This document shows, in pieces, positions 51,060-59,454 of a stretch of 64,000 nt of DNA; the first letter of the stretch is position 1, and each line of letters starts with the position of its first letter. The DNA comes from Pacificoceanicola sp049803835. GTDB lineage: Bacteria > Pseudomonadota > Alphaproteobacteria > Rhodobacterales > Rhodobacteraceae. Under the pieces are notes generated by a model. It saw only the letters and a list, made by a program, of their open reading frames with translations, was not told the DNA's origin and made no database searches. The DNA is taken from assembly GCF_049803835.1 (NCBI RefSeq), contig NZ_JBNAGK010000014.1:85340-149339 (forward strand), read 5' to 3'. Position numbers and translations under genes: made by a program.

Positions 51060-51090
51060 GTGGGCCGGGGCGAGAGATGCCCCGGCCCAC
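51060..51090. terminator. Perfect 12-bp GC hairpin between convergent genes
   Basis: GTGGGCCGGGGC (51060-51071) and GCCCCGGCCCAC (51079-51090) with loop GAGAGAT. It starts 6 nt after the NUDIX stop. No T-run, so it may slow polymerase or protect the 3' end rather than act as a classical terminator. Confidence 0.6.
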
Positions 51091-51150
51091 GCGACCGCCG
51101 ACTTTCGGGGGACAGTGAAAGCGGGCGGTTTCCGAATACGTGTTTCTAAA

Positions 51151-51450
51151 TCAGGCGGCGCGGTGCCCGTGCAGCAGCGCCTGCCAGTCAAAGCCGCTTT
51201 TCTGCGGTTTCGGCAGCGGCTGCGGCGCCTTTTCGAGACGGCTTTTTATCGAGTCGGGCCGGTTGATCCGGCTCATCGCCGCCTGGTGCAGCGCCCGGCT
51301 GACCACCTCGAAATCGGTGTCGAGAGGGGCGTAGAAGCTGCTCGGGACGCGGCGGGTGCCGGTCGTGCCGTGAAAGGTAACCAGCGCTTCGAAGCACTGT
51401 TCTGCGGGGTTGTAGCGGATTTCCCCCAGTTCCGTCTTGCTGCGCGACAT
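51151..51450 (-). CDS. Small protein of unknown function
   Basis: 99 residues. Starts at 51450 behind an ideal AGGAGG. The N-terminal half (GEIRYNPAEQCFEALVTFHG) looks like a small beta sheet; the C-terminal half is basic and ends GFDWQALLHGHRAA. I recognise no family. No signal peptide. Confidence 0.7.
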   Translation of the reverse strand: MSRSKTELGEIRYNPAEQCFEALVTFHGTTGTRRVPSSFYAPLDTDFEVVSRALHQAAMSRINRPDSIKSRLEKAPQPLPKPQKSGFDWQALLHGHRAA

Positions 51451-51628
51451 CTGAAATGCCTCCTGTCATGGTATCCACGTCGGACGCGGGTTCCTGTGGA
51501 TAACTTTCAGATGGGCATTCTGTTCCAACACCGGAAGGGGGACTCACGCAGCCGTGTTCCCCGTAGCATTCCGCCACGCGGTTTTCGACCGAAGGCCGGG
51601 GCGTGTCGAGGCGCGGCGAGCGGGCGCG

Positions 51629-52330
51629 TTACGCGTTGAGCTCGGCCACGATGGCCTGCGCGGCGGCACGGGGGTCTTGCGCGGTGTGGATCGGACGCCC
51701 GACGACGATGTGATCGGCGCCGTTGGCGATGGCGCTGGCCGGGGTCGCGATACGCTTCTGGTCCCCGGCATCGGCCCCGGCAGGGCGCACGCCGGGAGTG
51801 ACGATCAGCTTGCCCTCGGCTTCCGGCAGGGCCCGGATCAGGGCGGCCTCGTTCGGGGAGGCGATGACACCGTCGGCACCGGCTTCGAAGGCGCGGGCGG
51901 CGCGGGCGGTGACGATCTCCGCGATGTCGCCGGGCCGGATCAGTGCACCGTCGAGGTCGTCGCGGTCGAGCGAGGTCAGGATGGTGACAGCGAGGATTTT
52001 CAGGTCCTTGCCGCTCGCCCCCTCCTTCGCGGCGCGGACCACGTAGGGATCGCCGTGCACGGTGAGGAAGTCGAGGTCGTACCGGGCAATCCCGCGCACC
52101 GCGTGCTCGACCGTCGCGCCGATGTCGAAGAGCTTCATGTCGAGAAAGATGCGCTTGCCGAAGTCCTGTTTGAGCTCGTTGGCGAGCGCCAGCCCGCCGC
52201 CGGTGAGCATGCCGAGGCCGATCTTGTAGAAGGAGACCGCATCGCCGATGGCATTGGCCATCTGCAGACCGTCCAGTGCGGTCGGAACGTCGAGGGCTAC
52301 GATCAGGCGGTCATCGGCGGGGGTGGACAT
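51629..52330 (-). CDS. pyrF: Orotidine 5'-phosphate decarboxylase
   Basis: 233 residues. LIVALDVPTALDGLQMA at the N-terminus, the catalytic DMKLFDIGATV segment and the C-terminal GADHIVVGRPI phosphate site are typical. It converts OMP to UMP, the last step of pyrimidine synthesis. The ATG at 52330 lies inside the end of an upstream gene on the same strand (28-nt overlap). Confidence 0.95.
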   Translation of the reverse strand: MSTPADDRLIVALDVPTALDGLQMANAIGDAVSFYKIGLGMLTGGGLALANELKQDFGKRIFLDMKLFDIGATVEHAVRGIARYDLDFLTVHGDPYVVRAAKEGASGKDLKILAVTILTSLDRDDLDGALIRPGDIAEIVTARAARAFEAGADGVIASPNEAALIRALPEAEGKLIVTPGVRPAGADAGDQKRIATPASAIANGADHIVVGRPIHTAQDPRAAAQAIVAELNA

Positions 52331-52695
52331 GGTGGCACCTTTCTGCGGCGGAAGGGAGTTCGCTCGCTTTTGGGTGCAGGGGCGGGAATCGTCAAGTCCG
52401 CTGTGCACGGCGGGGTCGGGTCCGGCCTGTCCGCCGAGGTCAGGCCATGGGGGAGGATGCCGGGGGCAAAGCGGATTTCCTCCCCGTTCAGATACTCCGG
52501 CATCCGCCGCGCCTGTTTCAGCGCGAGGGCCAGAAGGCGCAGGCGATGGCGGCTCTTGAGCACCTCGACGGCGTGGGGCACGGTCAGCGGGATCTGGACC
52601 CGCGTGCTGTCCGTGATCAACGCGACGCAGCCGCTGCCCGACCCGCCGGGAAGATCGGCGCGAAACCCGGAAAACTCGACACGTTTGATGTACAT
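52303..52695 (-). CDS. Small unknown protein overlapping pyrF
   Basis: 130 residues from the ATG at 52695, behind AGAGGCAGGACC. The first 85 residues (MYIKRVEFSGFRADLPGG, then RVQIPLTVPHAVEVLKSRHRL) look like a compact domain; the last 40 are Pro-rich and run into the pyrF start. No family recognised. The end of the protein may not be functional. An upstream in-frame start at 52728 lacks a ribosome site. Confidence 0.55.
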   Translation of the reverse strand: MYIKRVEFSGFRADLPGGSGSGCVALITDSTRVQIPLTVPHAVEVLKSRHRLRLLALALKQARRMPEYLNGEEIRFAPGILPHGLTSADRPDPTPPCTADLTIPAPAPKSERTPFRRRKVPPCPPPPMTA

Positions 52696-52757
52696 GGTCC
52701 TGCCTCTGAAGATGCGGAGGTTTCGCATGTTTCATTTAAGATTCCGTGCATTACAGA

Positions 52758-52777
52758 AAGTTGCATTTTTGCAACTT
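52758..52777. promoter_or_regulatory. AAGTTGC/GCAACTT inverted repeat
   Basis: Arms AAGTTGC (52758-52764) and GCAACTT (52771-52777) around ATTTTT in the divergent region between the small unknown gene and clpB, just left of the clpB heat-shock-like promoter. Candidate operator or hairpin. Confidence 0.4.
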
Positions 52778-52783
52778 GGCGCT

Positions 52784-52812
52784 CTTGAACCCGGACGCGC
52801 GGGCCTCCATCT
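52784..52812 (+). promoter_or_regulatory. RpoH (sigma32)-type promoter of clpB
   Basis: CTTG (in CTTGAA, 52784-52789), 18 bp from CTTG, then TCCATCT (52806-52812), one mismatch from the CCCATnT heat-shock -10. The clpB ATG is 84 nt downstream. clpB is a standard RpoH target. Confidence 0.65.
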
Positions 52813-52895
52813 TGATCGCAGAGGCCCCACCGGCCGCGTGCCGCCAAGCCGGGCGCGAGCCAATCCCAAGGGGCGCTTATGGAAGGAGAGAAACC

Positions 52896-55514
52896 ATGAA
52901 CTTGGAGAAGTTCACGGAACGGTCGCGCGGATTCATTCAGGCCGCACAGACCATCGCAATGCGGGAAAGCCACCAGAAACTGGCGCCCGAACACCTGCTG
53001 AAGGCCCTGATGGACGACGAGCAGGGCATGGCGAGCAACCTGATCAAACGCGCGGGCGGCGAGCCGTCCCGGGTGATGCAGGTTCTGGACACCAAACTTG
53101 CGCGTATCCCGAAAGTGACCGGCGACGCCGGGCAGCTCTACATGGATTCGGCCACCGGCAAGGTGCTGGACGAGGCGGAAAAGCTGGCGTCCAAGGCTGG
53201 CGACAGTTTCGTGCCGGTCGAGCGCATGCTGATGGCGCTGGGCATGGTCAAGAGTGCCGCGAAGGAGGCACTGGACGCGGGCAAGGTGACGCCGCAGGCG
53301 CTGAACACCGCGATCAACGACCTGCGCAAGGGGCGCACGGCGGACAGCGCAAGCGCCGAGGAAGGCTATGACGCTCTGAAGAAATACGCGACGGACCTGA
53401 CGGAGCGGGCGCGTGAAGGCAAGATCGACCCGATCATCGGCCGCGACGAGGAAATTCGCCGCGCGATGCAGGTGTTGTCGCGTCGGACCAAGAACAACCC
53501 GGTGCTGATCGGCGAGCCGGGCGTGGGCAAAACCGCGATTGCCGAGGGTCTGGCCCTCAGGATCGTCAACGGCGACGTGCCGGAATCGCTTCACAACAAG
53601 CGGCTTTTGTCACTCGACATGGGCGCGCTGATTGCCGGGGCGAAGTATCGCGGCGAGTTCGAGGAGCGTTTGAAGGCCGTGCTGTCGGAGGTGACTTCGG
53701 CGGCCGGTGAGGTGATCCTGTTCATCGACGAAATGCACACGCTGGTCGGCGCGGGCAAGGCGGATGGCGCGATGGATGCATCGAACCTCTTGAAACCGGC
53801 GCTGGCACGGGGCGAGTTGCATTGCGTGGGCGCAACGACGCTGGACGAGTACCGCAAGCACGTCGAGAAGGACGCGGCGTTGGCGCGGCGGTTCCAGCCG
53901 GTGTTCGTGCAGGAGCCGACGGTCGAGGACACGATCTCCATTCTGCGCGGCATCAAGGAGAAGTACGAGTTGCACCACGGCGTGCGGATTTCGGACTCCG
54001 CGCTGGTGGCCGCGGCGACGCTCTCGCATCGCTACATCACGGACCGCTTCCTGCCGGACAAGGCCATCGACCTGATGGACGAAGCCGCCAGCCGTCTGCG
54101 GATGGAGGTGGACTCCAAGCCCGAGGAACTGGACGCGCTGGACCGCGACATCCTGCAAAAGCAGATCGAGGTCGAGGCGCTGCGCCGCGAAGACGATCAG
54201 GCGTCGAAGGACCGGCTGGCAAAGCTGGAAGTGGATCTGGCGAACCTGCAGGAGCAAAGCGCCGAGATGACCGCCAAGTGGCAGGCCGAGCGCGACAAGC
54301 TGGCCGGTGCGCGGGACATCAAGGAGAAGCTCGACCATGCGCGGGCGCAGCTTGAGCAGGCCAAGCGGGTCGGTGATCTGGCGAAGGCCGGGGAGCTGTC
54401 CTACGGCGTCATTCCGCAGCTGGAGAAGCAACTGGCCGAGGCGGAGTCGCAGGATGATAGTGACGTCATGGTCGAAGAGGCCGTGCGCCCGGATCAGATC
54501 GCTTCGGTCGTCGAACGCTGGACCGGCATCCCGGCGGGCAAGATGCTCGAAGGGGAGCGCGAGAAGCTGCTCGGGATGGAAGCGAACCTGCACAAGCGGG
54601 TGATCGGCCAGAACCAGGCAGTGACGGCGGTGGCCAATGCGGTGCGCCGGGCGCGGGCGGGGCTGAACGACGAGAACCGGCCTTTGGGGTCGTTTCTCTT
54701 CCTCGGACCGACGGGTGTTGGCAAGACCGAGCTGACGAAGGCCGTCGCGGAGTTCCTCTTCGACGACGACAACGCGATGGTGCGCATCGATATGTCGGAG
54801 TTCATGGAGAAGCACGCGGTCGCCCGTCTGATCGGTGCGCCTCCGGGCTATGTCGGCTATGACGAGGGTGGTGTTCTGACCGAAGCCGTGCGGCGCCGTC
54901 CGTATCAGGTCGTGCTGTTCGACGAGGTCGAGAAGGCGCACCCGGATGTGTTCAACGTGCTGTTGCAGGTTCTCGACGATGGCGTGCTGACCGATGGTCA
55001 GGGCCGGACTGTGGATTTCAAGCAGACGCTGATTGTGCTGACCTCGAACCTCGGCTCGCAGGCCCTGAGCCAGTTGCCGGAGAACGGTGACGCGGCGCAG
55101 GCGAAGCGCGACGTGATGGACGCGGTGCGGGCGCATTTCCGCCCCGAGTTCCTGAACCGTCTCGACGAGACCATCATCTTCGACCGCCTTGCGCGGAAGG
55201 ATATGGACGGCATCGTCGACATCCAGATGGCGCGGTTGCTGAAGCGGCTGGCGGCGCGGAAGATCCGGCTGGAGCTGGACGACGCGGCGAAGCACTGGCT
55301 GGCGAACGAAGGCTATGATCCGGTGTTCGGCGCCCGCCCGCTCAAGCGCGTGATCCAGCGTGCCCTGCAGAATCCTCTGGCGGAGATGCTGCTCGCGGGG
55401 GATGTGAAGGATGGCGACATTGTTCCGGTCAGCGCCGGGGCCGAGGGCCTGCTGATCGGCGATCGGGTCGGGGCGACCAACCGTCCCAAGCCGGACGACG
55501 CCGTCGTGCATTGA
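52896..55514 (+). CDS. clpB: ATP-dependent disaggregase ClpB
   Basis: 872 residues. N-terminal Clp repeat domain (1-150), first AAA+ module with GEPGVGKT and LFIDEMHTLVGAG, a coiled-coil middle domain (about 410-530), and the second AAA+ module with GPTGVGKTE, PPGYVGYDEGG and LFDEVEKAHPDVF. Works with DnaK to rescue aggregated proteins. GGAAGGAGAG precedes the ATG. It is followed by a strong terminator. Confidence 0.97.
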   Translation: MNLEKFTERSRGFIQAAQTIAMRESHQKLAPEHLLKALMDDEQGMASNLIKRAGGEPSRVMQVLDTKLARIPKVTGDAGQLYMDSATGKVLDEAEKLASKAGDSFVPVERMLMALGMVKSAAKEALDAGKVTPQALNTAINDLRKGRTADSASAEEGYDALKKYATDLTERAREGKIDPIIGRDEEIRRAMQVLSRRTKNNPVLIGEPGVGKTAIAEGLALRIVNGDVPESLHNKRLLSLDMGALIAGAKYRGEFEERLKAVLSEVTSAAGEVILFIDEMHTLVGAGKADGAMDASNLLKPALARGELHCVGATTLDEYRKHVEKDAALARRFQPVFVQEPTVEDTISILRGIKEKYELHHGVRISDSALVAAATLSHRYITDRFLPDKAIDLMDEAASRLRMEVDSKPEELDALDRDILQKQIEVEALRREDDQASKDRLAKLEVDLANLQEQSAEMTAKWQAERDKLAGARDIKEKLDHARAQLEQAKRVGDLAKAGELSYGVIPQLEKQLAEAESQDDSDVMVEEAVRPDQIASVVERWTGIPAGKMLEGEREKLLGMEANLHKRVIGQNQAVTAVANAVRRARAGLNDENRPLGSFLFLGPTGVGKTELTKAVAEFLFDDDNAMVRIDMSEFMEKHAVARLIGAPPGYVGYDEGGVLTEAVRRRPYQVVLFDEVEKAHPDVFNVLLQVLDDGVLTDGQGRTVDFKQTLIVLTSNLGSQALSQLPENGDAAQAKRDVMDAVRAHFRPEFLNRLDETIIFDRLARKDMDGIVDIQMARLLKRLAARKIRLELDDAAKHWLANEGYDPVFGARPLKRVIQRALQNPLAEMLLAGDVKDGDIVPVSAGAEGLLIGDRVGATNRPKPDDAVVH

Positions 55515-55532
55515 TCGGTACGTGAAAACAAT

Positions 55533-55565
55533 AAGCCCGGCACCCGCGAGGAGGCCGGGCTTTTC
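55533..55565. terminator. Terminator between clpB and map
   Basis: AAGCCCGGC (55533-55541) pairs with GCCGGGCTT (55554-55562), followed by TTT. It can act in both directions for the convergent genes. Confidence 0.88.
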
Positions 55566-55582
55566 GCTGTCTGCCTTGGCGC

Positions 55583-56329
55583 TTATCCGGGCATCGTGAC
55601 GATCATCGCGCCGCGGTCGGTGGCGACGACCGTGTGCTCGTATTGCACGACGGGCGCGGCGGGGCTGCTGTAGAGCGTCCAGCCGTCAGCGCCCTGGTCG
55701 GCCCAAAGACCGCCCGTGGACAGGAAAGGTTCGACCGTCAGGACAAGGCCGCGATTGATGCGCCGCCGGTCGCGGTTGGGCCATGTGGCGATCTCGCCCG
55801 GTTCTTCATGCAGCGCCCGGCCGACACCGTGGCTGGCGAGATTGCGGATCAGGGTATACCCGCGCGAATTGGCGAACCGGCCGATCGCCTTGCCGATCCC
55901 GGCCAGGGGCTTGCCCGCGCCGACCTGTGCTATGCCGATCTGCATGGCGCGGTTTCCGTCGCGGCAGAGCCTGTTCAGCGATGGCTTGACCGGCCCGACC
56001 CGAAAGGTCGCGCCTGTGTCGGCGAAGAAGCCGTTCTTCGAGGCGGATACGTCGATGTTCACCAGATCGCCCGCCTGAATGACCCGCGTTCCGGGAATGC
56101 CGTGCGCGATCTCTTCATTGATGCTGATGCAGGTCGCTCCGGGAAAACCGTAGGTGCTTTGCGGCGCGGAGACCGCATCATCGGCCTCCAGCAAGGCCGC
56201 GCCGATCCGGTCCAGCTCCAGCGTGGTCATGCCCGGCTCGATGGCCTTCGCCATGGTCCGCATGGTGTTGGCGACGATACGGCCGATCTCTTTCAGCCCG
56301 TTGAGTTCGTCTTCCTGCGTGATGGTCAT
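55583..56329 (-). CDS. map: Type I methionine aminopeptidase
   Basis: 248 residues. The metal ligands are D93 (NIDVSAS), D104 (FADTG), H167 (ASHGVG), E200 (TVEPF) and E231 (YEHTV); H76 is the substrate-binding His. The FADTGATF segment and the short C-terminus differ from the common housekeeping form (usually DGWHGDTSRMF-like), so this may be a second, divergent MetAP. Cuts the initiator Met from new proteins. Confidence 0.92.
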   Translation of the reverse strand: MTITQEDELNGLKEIGRIVANTMRTMAKAIEPGMTTLELDRIGAALLEADDAVSAPQSTYGFPGATCISINEEIAHGIPGTRVIQAGDLVNIDVSASKNGFFADTGATFRVGPVKPSLNRLCRDGNRAMQIGIAQVGAGKPLAGIGKAIGRFANSRGYTLIRNLASHGVGRALHEEPGEIATWPNRDRRRINRGLVLTVEPFLSTGGLWADQGADGWTLYSSPAAPVVQYEHTVVATDRGAMIVTMPG

Positions 56330-56660
56330 GGCCTGTCTGTCCTCCTGATGCCTACCCTATCGCGGCACGGCTCGGATGGCGAGGCGCTGCCGCATAGCGG
56401 TTTGGGTACAGCCTTCGGGAGGCCCATCCTTCGGCGCATGTCTCAAAGCAATCACCCGGTCTGGAAACGGCGGCGCAGGATGTTGTGTGACTTCAGGACG
56501 AGCGGAATACACCACGTGAGTCCGATTGACCCTCCGTGCCGCAAGCCTTGCGACCATGGTGCACCGTGCCATCGCAAGCGCCGATCGCCTTCTGCAACCT
56601 TCGGCATACGATGAGATCGCGGCCGCCCTGTCCCGGAGGCGCCCGTTTTTCAGGGCACCC
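56330..56660. other. Intergenic region, map to RTX gene
   Basis: 331 bp. Contains the map promoter at its left end. Open frames here have no domain or ribosome site. No clear repeat or RNA seen. Confidence 0.5.
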
Positions 56661-58043
56661 TCAGTACAGCACGGTCATGTCGTCGAAGTCCGTAATCGTG
56701 AGACCCTCGACGAGGATGCTGCCCTGTCCCGCGATGTCGATTTCCAACCCGCCTGCGACAGTCGAGAGACCGAGCGCCGCCGCCCCCGGCAGGTTCAGCG
56801 CCGACAGGTCGAGAATATCGTCCGAGGGAAAGAAATCCTGGATGATGTCGCTGCCGAAATCCGGATCGAAGACAAAGACATCGGTTCCGGTGCCGCCGCG
56901 CATGAGATCGCTGCCCGGGCCGCCGTTCAGCGTGTCGTTGCCTGCGCCGCCTTGCAGCGTGTCGTTACCGAGCCCGGCGAGCAGCCAGTCGTTGTCGTTT
57001 CCGCCCCAGAGCAGGTCATTGCCGCTCTCGGCTTTCATCACGTCATTGCCGTTGCCGCCATAGAGCGTGTCCGCCCCGGTGCCGCCATAGAAGGTGTCGT
57101 CGCCGTCGTTGCCGAAGAGCAGGTCATGGCTGTCGCCGCCCTTGAGAAGGTCGTCGCCGTTGCCGCCGAGCAGCGTGTCCTCGCCGTAGTCGCCTGAGAG
57201 TGTGTCGTTGCCGTCCCCGCCGCTCAGCAGATCGTCGCCGGAGAAACCGTAGAGCTTGTCGTCGCCCGCGTCGCCATAGGCCACGTCGTCGCCGGAGCTG
57301 GTGTAGAGCGAGTCGTTGCCGTCGCCGCCGTAGAGCGTGTCATCGCCGGATTCCCCGAACAGCAGGTCGTTTCCGCTGCCACCCTTGAGCGTGTCGTCCC
57401 CGGTGCCGCCCCAGAGGGTGTCCTCATCCGCTCCGCCCTCGAGCAGGTCATCGCCGGAGCCGCCGCGCAGGGCGTCGTCGCCGTCGCCGCCCCGAAGCGT
57501 GTCGTCGTGGTTGCCGCCGTGCATCTGGTCATTGCCGGGGCCGCCGTCGAGCAGGTCGTCGCCATAATTGCCCTGGAGGGTATCGTCACCCGCCTCGCCA
57601 AGGAGGGTGTCGTTGCCATAGCCGCCCTGCAGGAAATCGCCGCCGTCCCCGCCGTAGACTGTGTCATTCCCGTTCCCGGCGAGCAGACTGTCGTTTCCCG
57701 CGTCGCCGGAGAGCAGGTCATTGCCCCAGCTGCCGTTCAGGTAGTCGTTGCCATCGCCGCCACGCAGGGTGTCGTTGCCGCTGCCGCCGCGCAGTGTGTC
57801 GTCATCGGCACCGCCGTCGAGGAGGTCGTTGCCGGCACCGCCTTGCAGCGAGTCCTGTCCGTCACGGCCATAGAGCGTGTCGTTGCCATTGTTGCCGAAA
57901 AGGCTGTCGTTGCCAGCACCGCCGTCCAGCGTATCGCCGCCGTTGCCGCCGCGCAGATGATCGCCAAGCGACGTGCCGAGAATGGAGTCACTCCCGCTCG
58001 TGTACGTGTAGAATAGCGATTGGAGGTTGGGTGGGACTGCCAT
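56661..58043 (-). CDS. RTX calcium-binding repeat protein, type I secretion substrate
   Basis: 460 residues. After a short N-terminus (MAVPPNLQSLFYTYTSGSDS) nearly the whole protein is tandem GGxGxDxLx nonapeptides, roughly 40 copies, forming a calcium-filled beta-roll. The end (TDVFVFDPDFGSDIIQDFFP, then DILDLSALNL and ITDFDDMTVLY) resembles the serralysin-type C-terminus that carries the type I secretion signal. No catalytic domain is present. No ABC/HlyD secretion genes are nearby. A structural, adhesive or ice/calcium-binding role is possible. Confidence 0.87.
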   Translation of the reverse strand: MAVPPNLQSLFYTYTSGSDSILGTSLGDHLRGGNGGDTLDGGAGNDSLFGNNGNDTLYGRDGQDSLQGGAGNDLLDGGADDDTLRGGSGNDTLRGGDGNDYLNGSWGNDLLSGDAGNDSLLAGNGNDTVYGGDGGDFLQGGYGNDTLLGEAGDDTLQGNYGDDLLDGGPGNDQMHGGNHDDTLRGGDGDDALRGGSGDDLLEGGADEDTLWGGTGDDTLKGGSGNDLLFGESGDDTLYGGDGNDSLYTSSGDDVAYGDAGDDKLYGFSGDDLLSGGDGNDTLSGDYGEDTLLGGNGDDLLKGGDSHDLLFGNDGDDTFYGGTGADTLYGGNGNDVMKAESGNDLLWGGNDNDWLLAGLGNDTLQGGAGNDTLNGGPGSDLMRGGTGTDVFVFDPDFGSDIIQDFFPSDDILDLSALNLPGAAALGLSTVAGGLEIDIAGQGSILVEGLTITDFDDMTVLY

Positions 58044-58165
58044 CTGGTGCTCGTTCCTGCTGCGCGACAATCCGATAAATTCTTAATAATTGTGGTCAAA
58101 TTGAGGCCAATTTTCGGGACGCCGAAAATACTTGCGGTCTGATGCGCCTGCGTCCCCGTCTCATG

Positions 58166-58196
58166 AAAAAACCCCGCCGCGCTGGGCGCGACGGAG
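58166..58196 (-). terminator. Terminator of the fasciclin gene
   Basis: On the minus strand CCGTCGCGC pairs with GCGCGGCGG (one G-T pair) and is followed by GGTTTTTT, about 25 nt after the stop at 58223. Confidence 0.85.
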
Positions 58197-58222
58197 TTGA
58201 TTGCTTCGGTCTTTGGCCGGGA

Positions 58223-58708
58223 TTATTCCGGCATGATCACCGCGTCGATGACGTGGATCACGCCATTGGACGCTTCGATGTCCGCCTGCACGACGTTGGC
58301 CTCGTCCACCATGACGCCGCCTTCGGTCATGATGGTGACTTCATCGCCTTCGACGGTGGCGGCCATCATGCCGTTAGTCAGGTCGGTGGACATGACCTTG
58401 CCCGGCACCACGTGGTAGGTGAGGATCGCGGTCAGCTTGTCCTTGTTCTCCGGCAGGAGCAGCGACTCGACCGTGCCTTCGGGCAAGGCTTCGAATGCGG
58501 CGTCGGTCGGTGCGAAGACGGTGAATGGACCGTCGCCCTTCAGCGTGTCCACAAGGCCCGCGGCCTCTGCAGCGGCGAGCAGCGTGGTGAAGCTGCCGGC
58601 CTCCGCAGCGGTGTCGACGATGTCCTTGGCCATGCCGTGGCTTCCGGCGAAGGCGGGGGTGGACAGGGCGGTGGCGGCGATCAGGGCAAGGGCAGTTCTG
58701 CGAAACAT
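58223..58708 (-). CDS. Secreted fasciclin-domain protein
   Basis: 161 residues. Signal peptide (TALALIAATALSTPAFA), then one FAS1 domain: FTTLLAAAEAAGLVDTL, PFTVFAPTDAAFEALP, LTYHVVPGKV and NGVIHVIDAVIMP. FAS1 domains mediate adhesion or protein contact at the envelope. AGGAGGAGACCGAC precedes the ATG. Single gene with its own terminator. Confidence 0.93.
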   Translation of the reverse strand: MFRRTALALIAATALSTPAFAGSHGMAKDIVDTAAEAGSFTTLLAAAEAAGLVDTLKGDGPFTVFAPTDAAFEALPEGTVESLLLPENKDKLTAILTYHVVPGKVMSTDLTNGMMAATVEGDEVTIMTEGGVMVDEANVVQADIEASNGVIHVIDAVIMPE

Positions 58709-58896
58709 GTCGGTCTCCTCCTGGGAACAGGTCAAAGGGTTGCAGATGTGTCCTTCACATCTTGCACACTCCTACGCGGCGGTTATCACGGCGGATCAGT
58801 GCGATTTCGGGCGTCCTCGACCTTGACGAAAAAGGCGCCCGGCCTAAGCCGCGCGCCTTTCGGGTTTCCAATCGAATTAGCGTGAACAGGCGTGAT

Positions 58897-59337
58897 CTAT
58901 TCGAGACCGATTGCCGCCCGTGCGATGCCGTCGAGCATCTCCTGCACTGCCTGCATCGCGCCCTCGGGATAGGTGCGGAAGCCGATGGTCGTGACGTCCG
59001 GTTTCTCCGGGCGGACGATGACGAAGATGTCGTAGGGACAGAAGACCACGTTCATCGGATCGGCTTCCATCACCTGGCGGCTGATCTGCGCCGAACAGAA
59101 GCTGTAGATGTCCGCCTGTTCGAACAGCACCACGTCGGAGCCGACATCGGCGCGGGTGCGCTCCAGCATCTCGCCGGTGTGGCTGATGTGGTCGACGACG
59201 AGGCCGGCGTCGAGGATGGCGTTCTCGAGCCCGAAGACGACATCATCGAAGCTCTGATCGGTGTCGTAAGTGATCATGTCCTGTGCTGCGGCGCCGGTCC
59301 CGATGACCAGCGTGGCTGCGAGCAAATATTTTCGCAT
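58897..59337 (-). CDS. Secreted DUF302 domain protein
   Basis: 146 residues with signal peptide RKYLLAATLVIGTGAAA. The mature part (MITYDTDQSFDDVVFGLENAI, VVDHISHTGEMLERT, FCPYDIFVIV, IGFRTY) fits the DUF302 fold. Function unknown. GGGAGAGAG precedes the ATG at 59337; the frame stays open far upstream but only as the antisense of the next gene. Confidence 0.85.
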   Translation of the reverse strand: MRKYLLAATLVIGTGAAAQDMITYDTDQSFDDVVFGLENAILDAGLVVDHISHTGEMLERTRADVGSDVVLFEQADIYSFCSAQISRQVMEADPMNVVFCPYDIFVIVRPEKPDVTTIGFRTYPEGAMQAVQEMLDGIARAAIGLE

Positions 59338-59454
59338 CTCTCTCTCCCATTCACGAATCCCACAGAAACTGTGGTTAATCCTGCCTGATGTGACAGAGTA
59401 GGGCACAAGCGCGGATTTGCAGTGAGGCAAATCAACACATTCCGGGAGGTGAAT

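Noticed and set aside
53610..55511. 633-residue minus-strand frame
   Set aside because: Antisense of clpB; no domain.
56357..56572. 71-residue minus-strand frame between map and the RTX gene
   Set aside because: No ribosome site and no recognisable sequence features.
56700..58000. Repetitive DNA that might be a CRISPR or satellite array
   Set aside because: The period follows codons of the GGxGxDxLx RTX nonapeptide with degenerate bases; there are no constant repeats with unique spacers.
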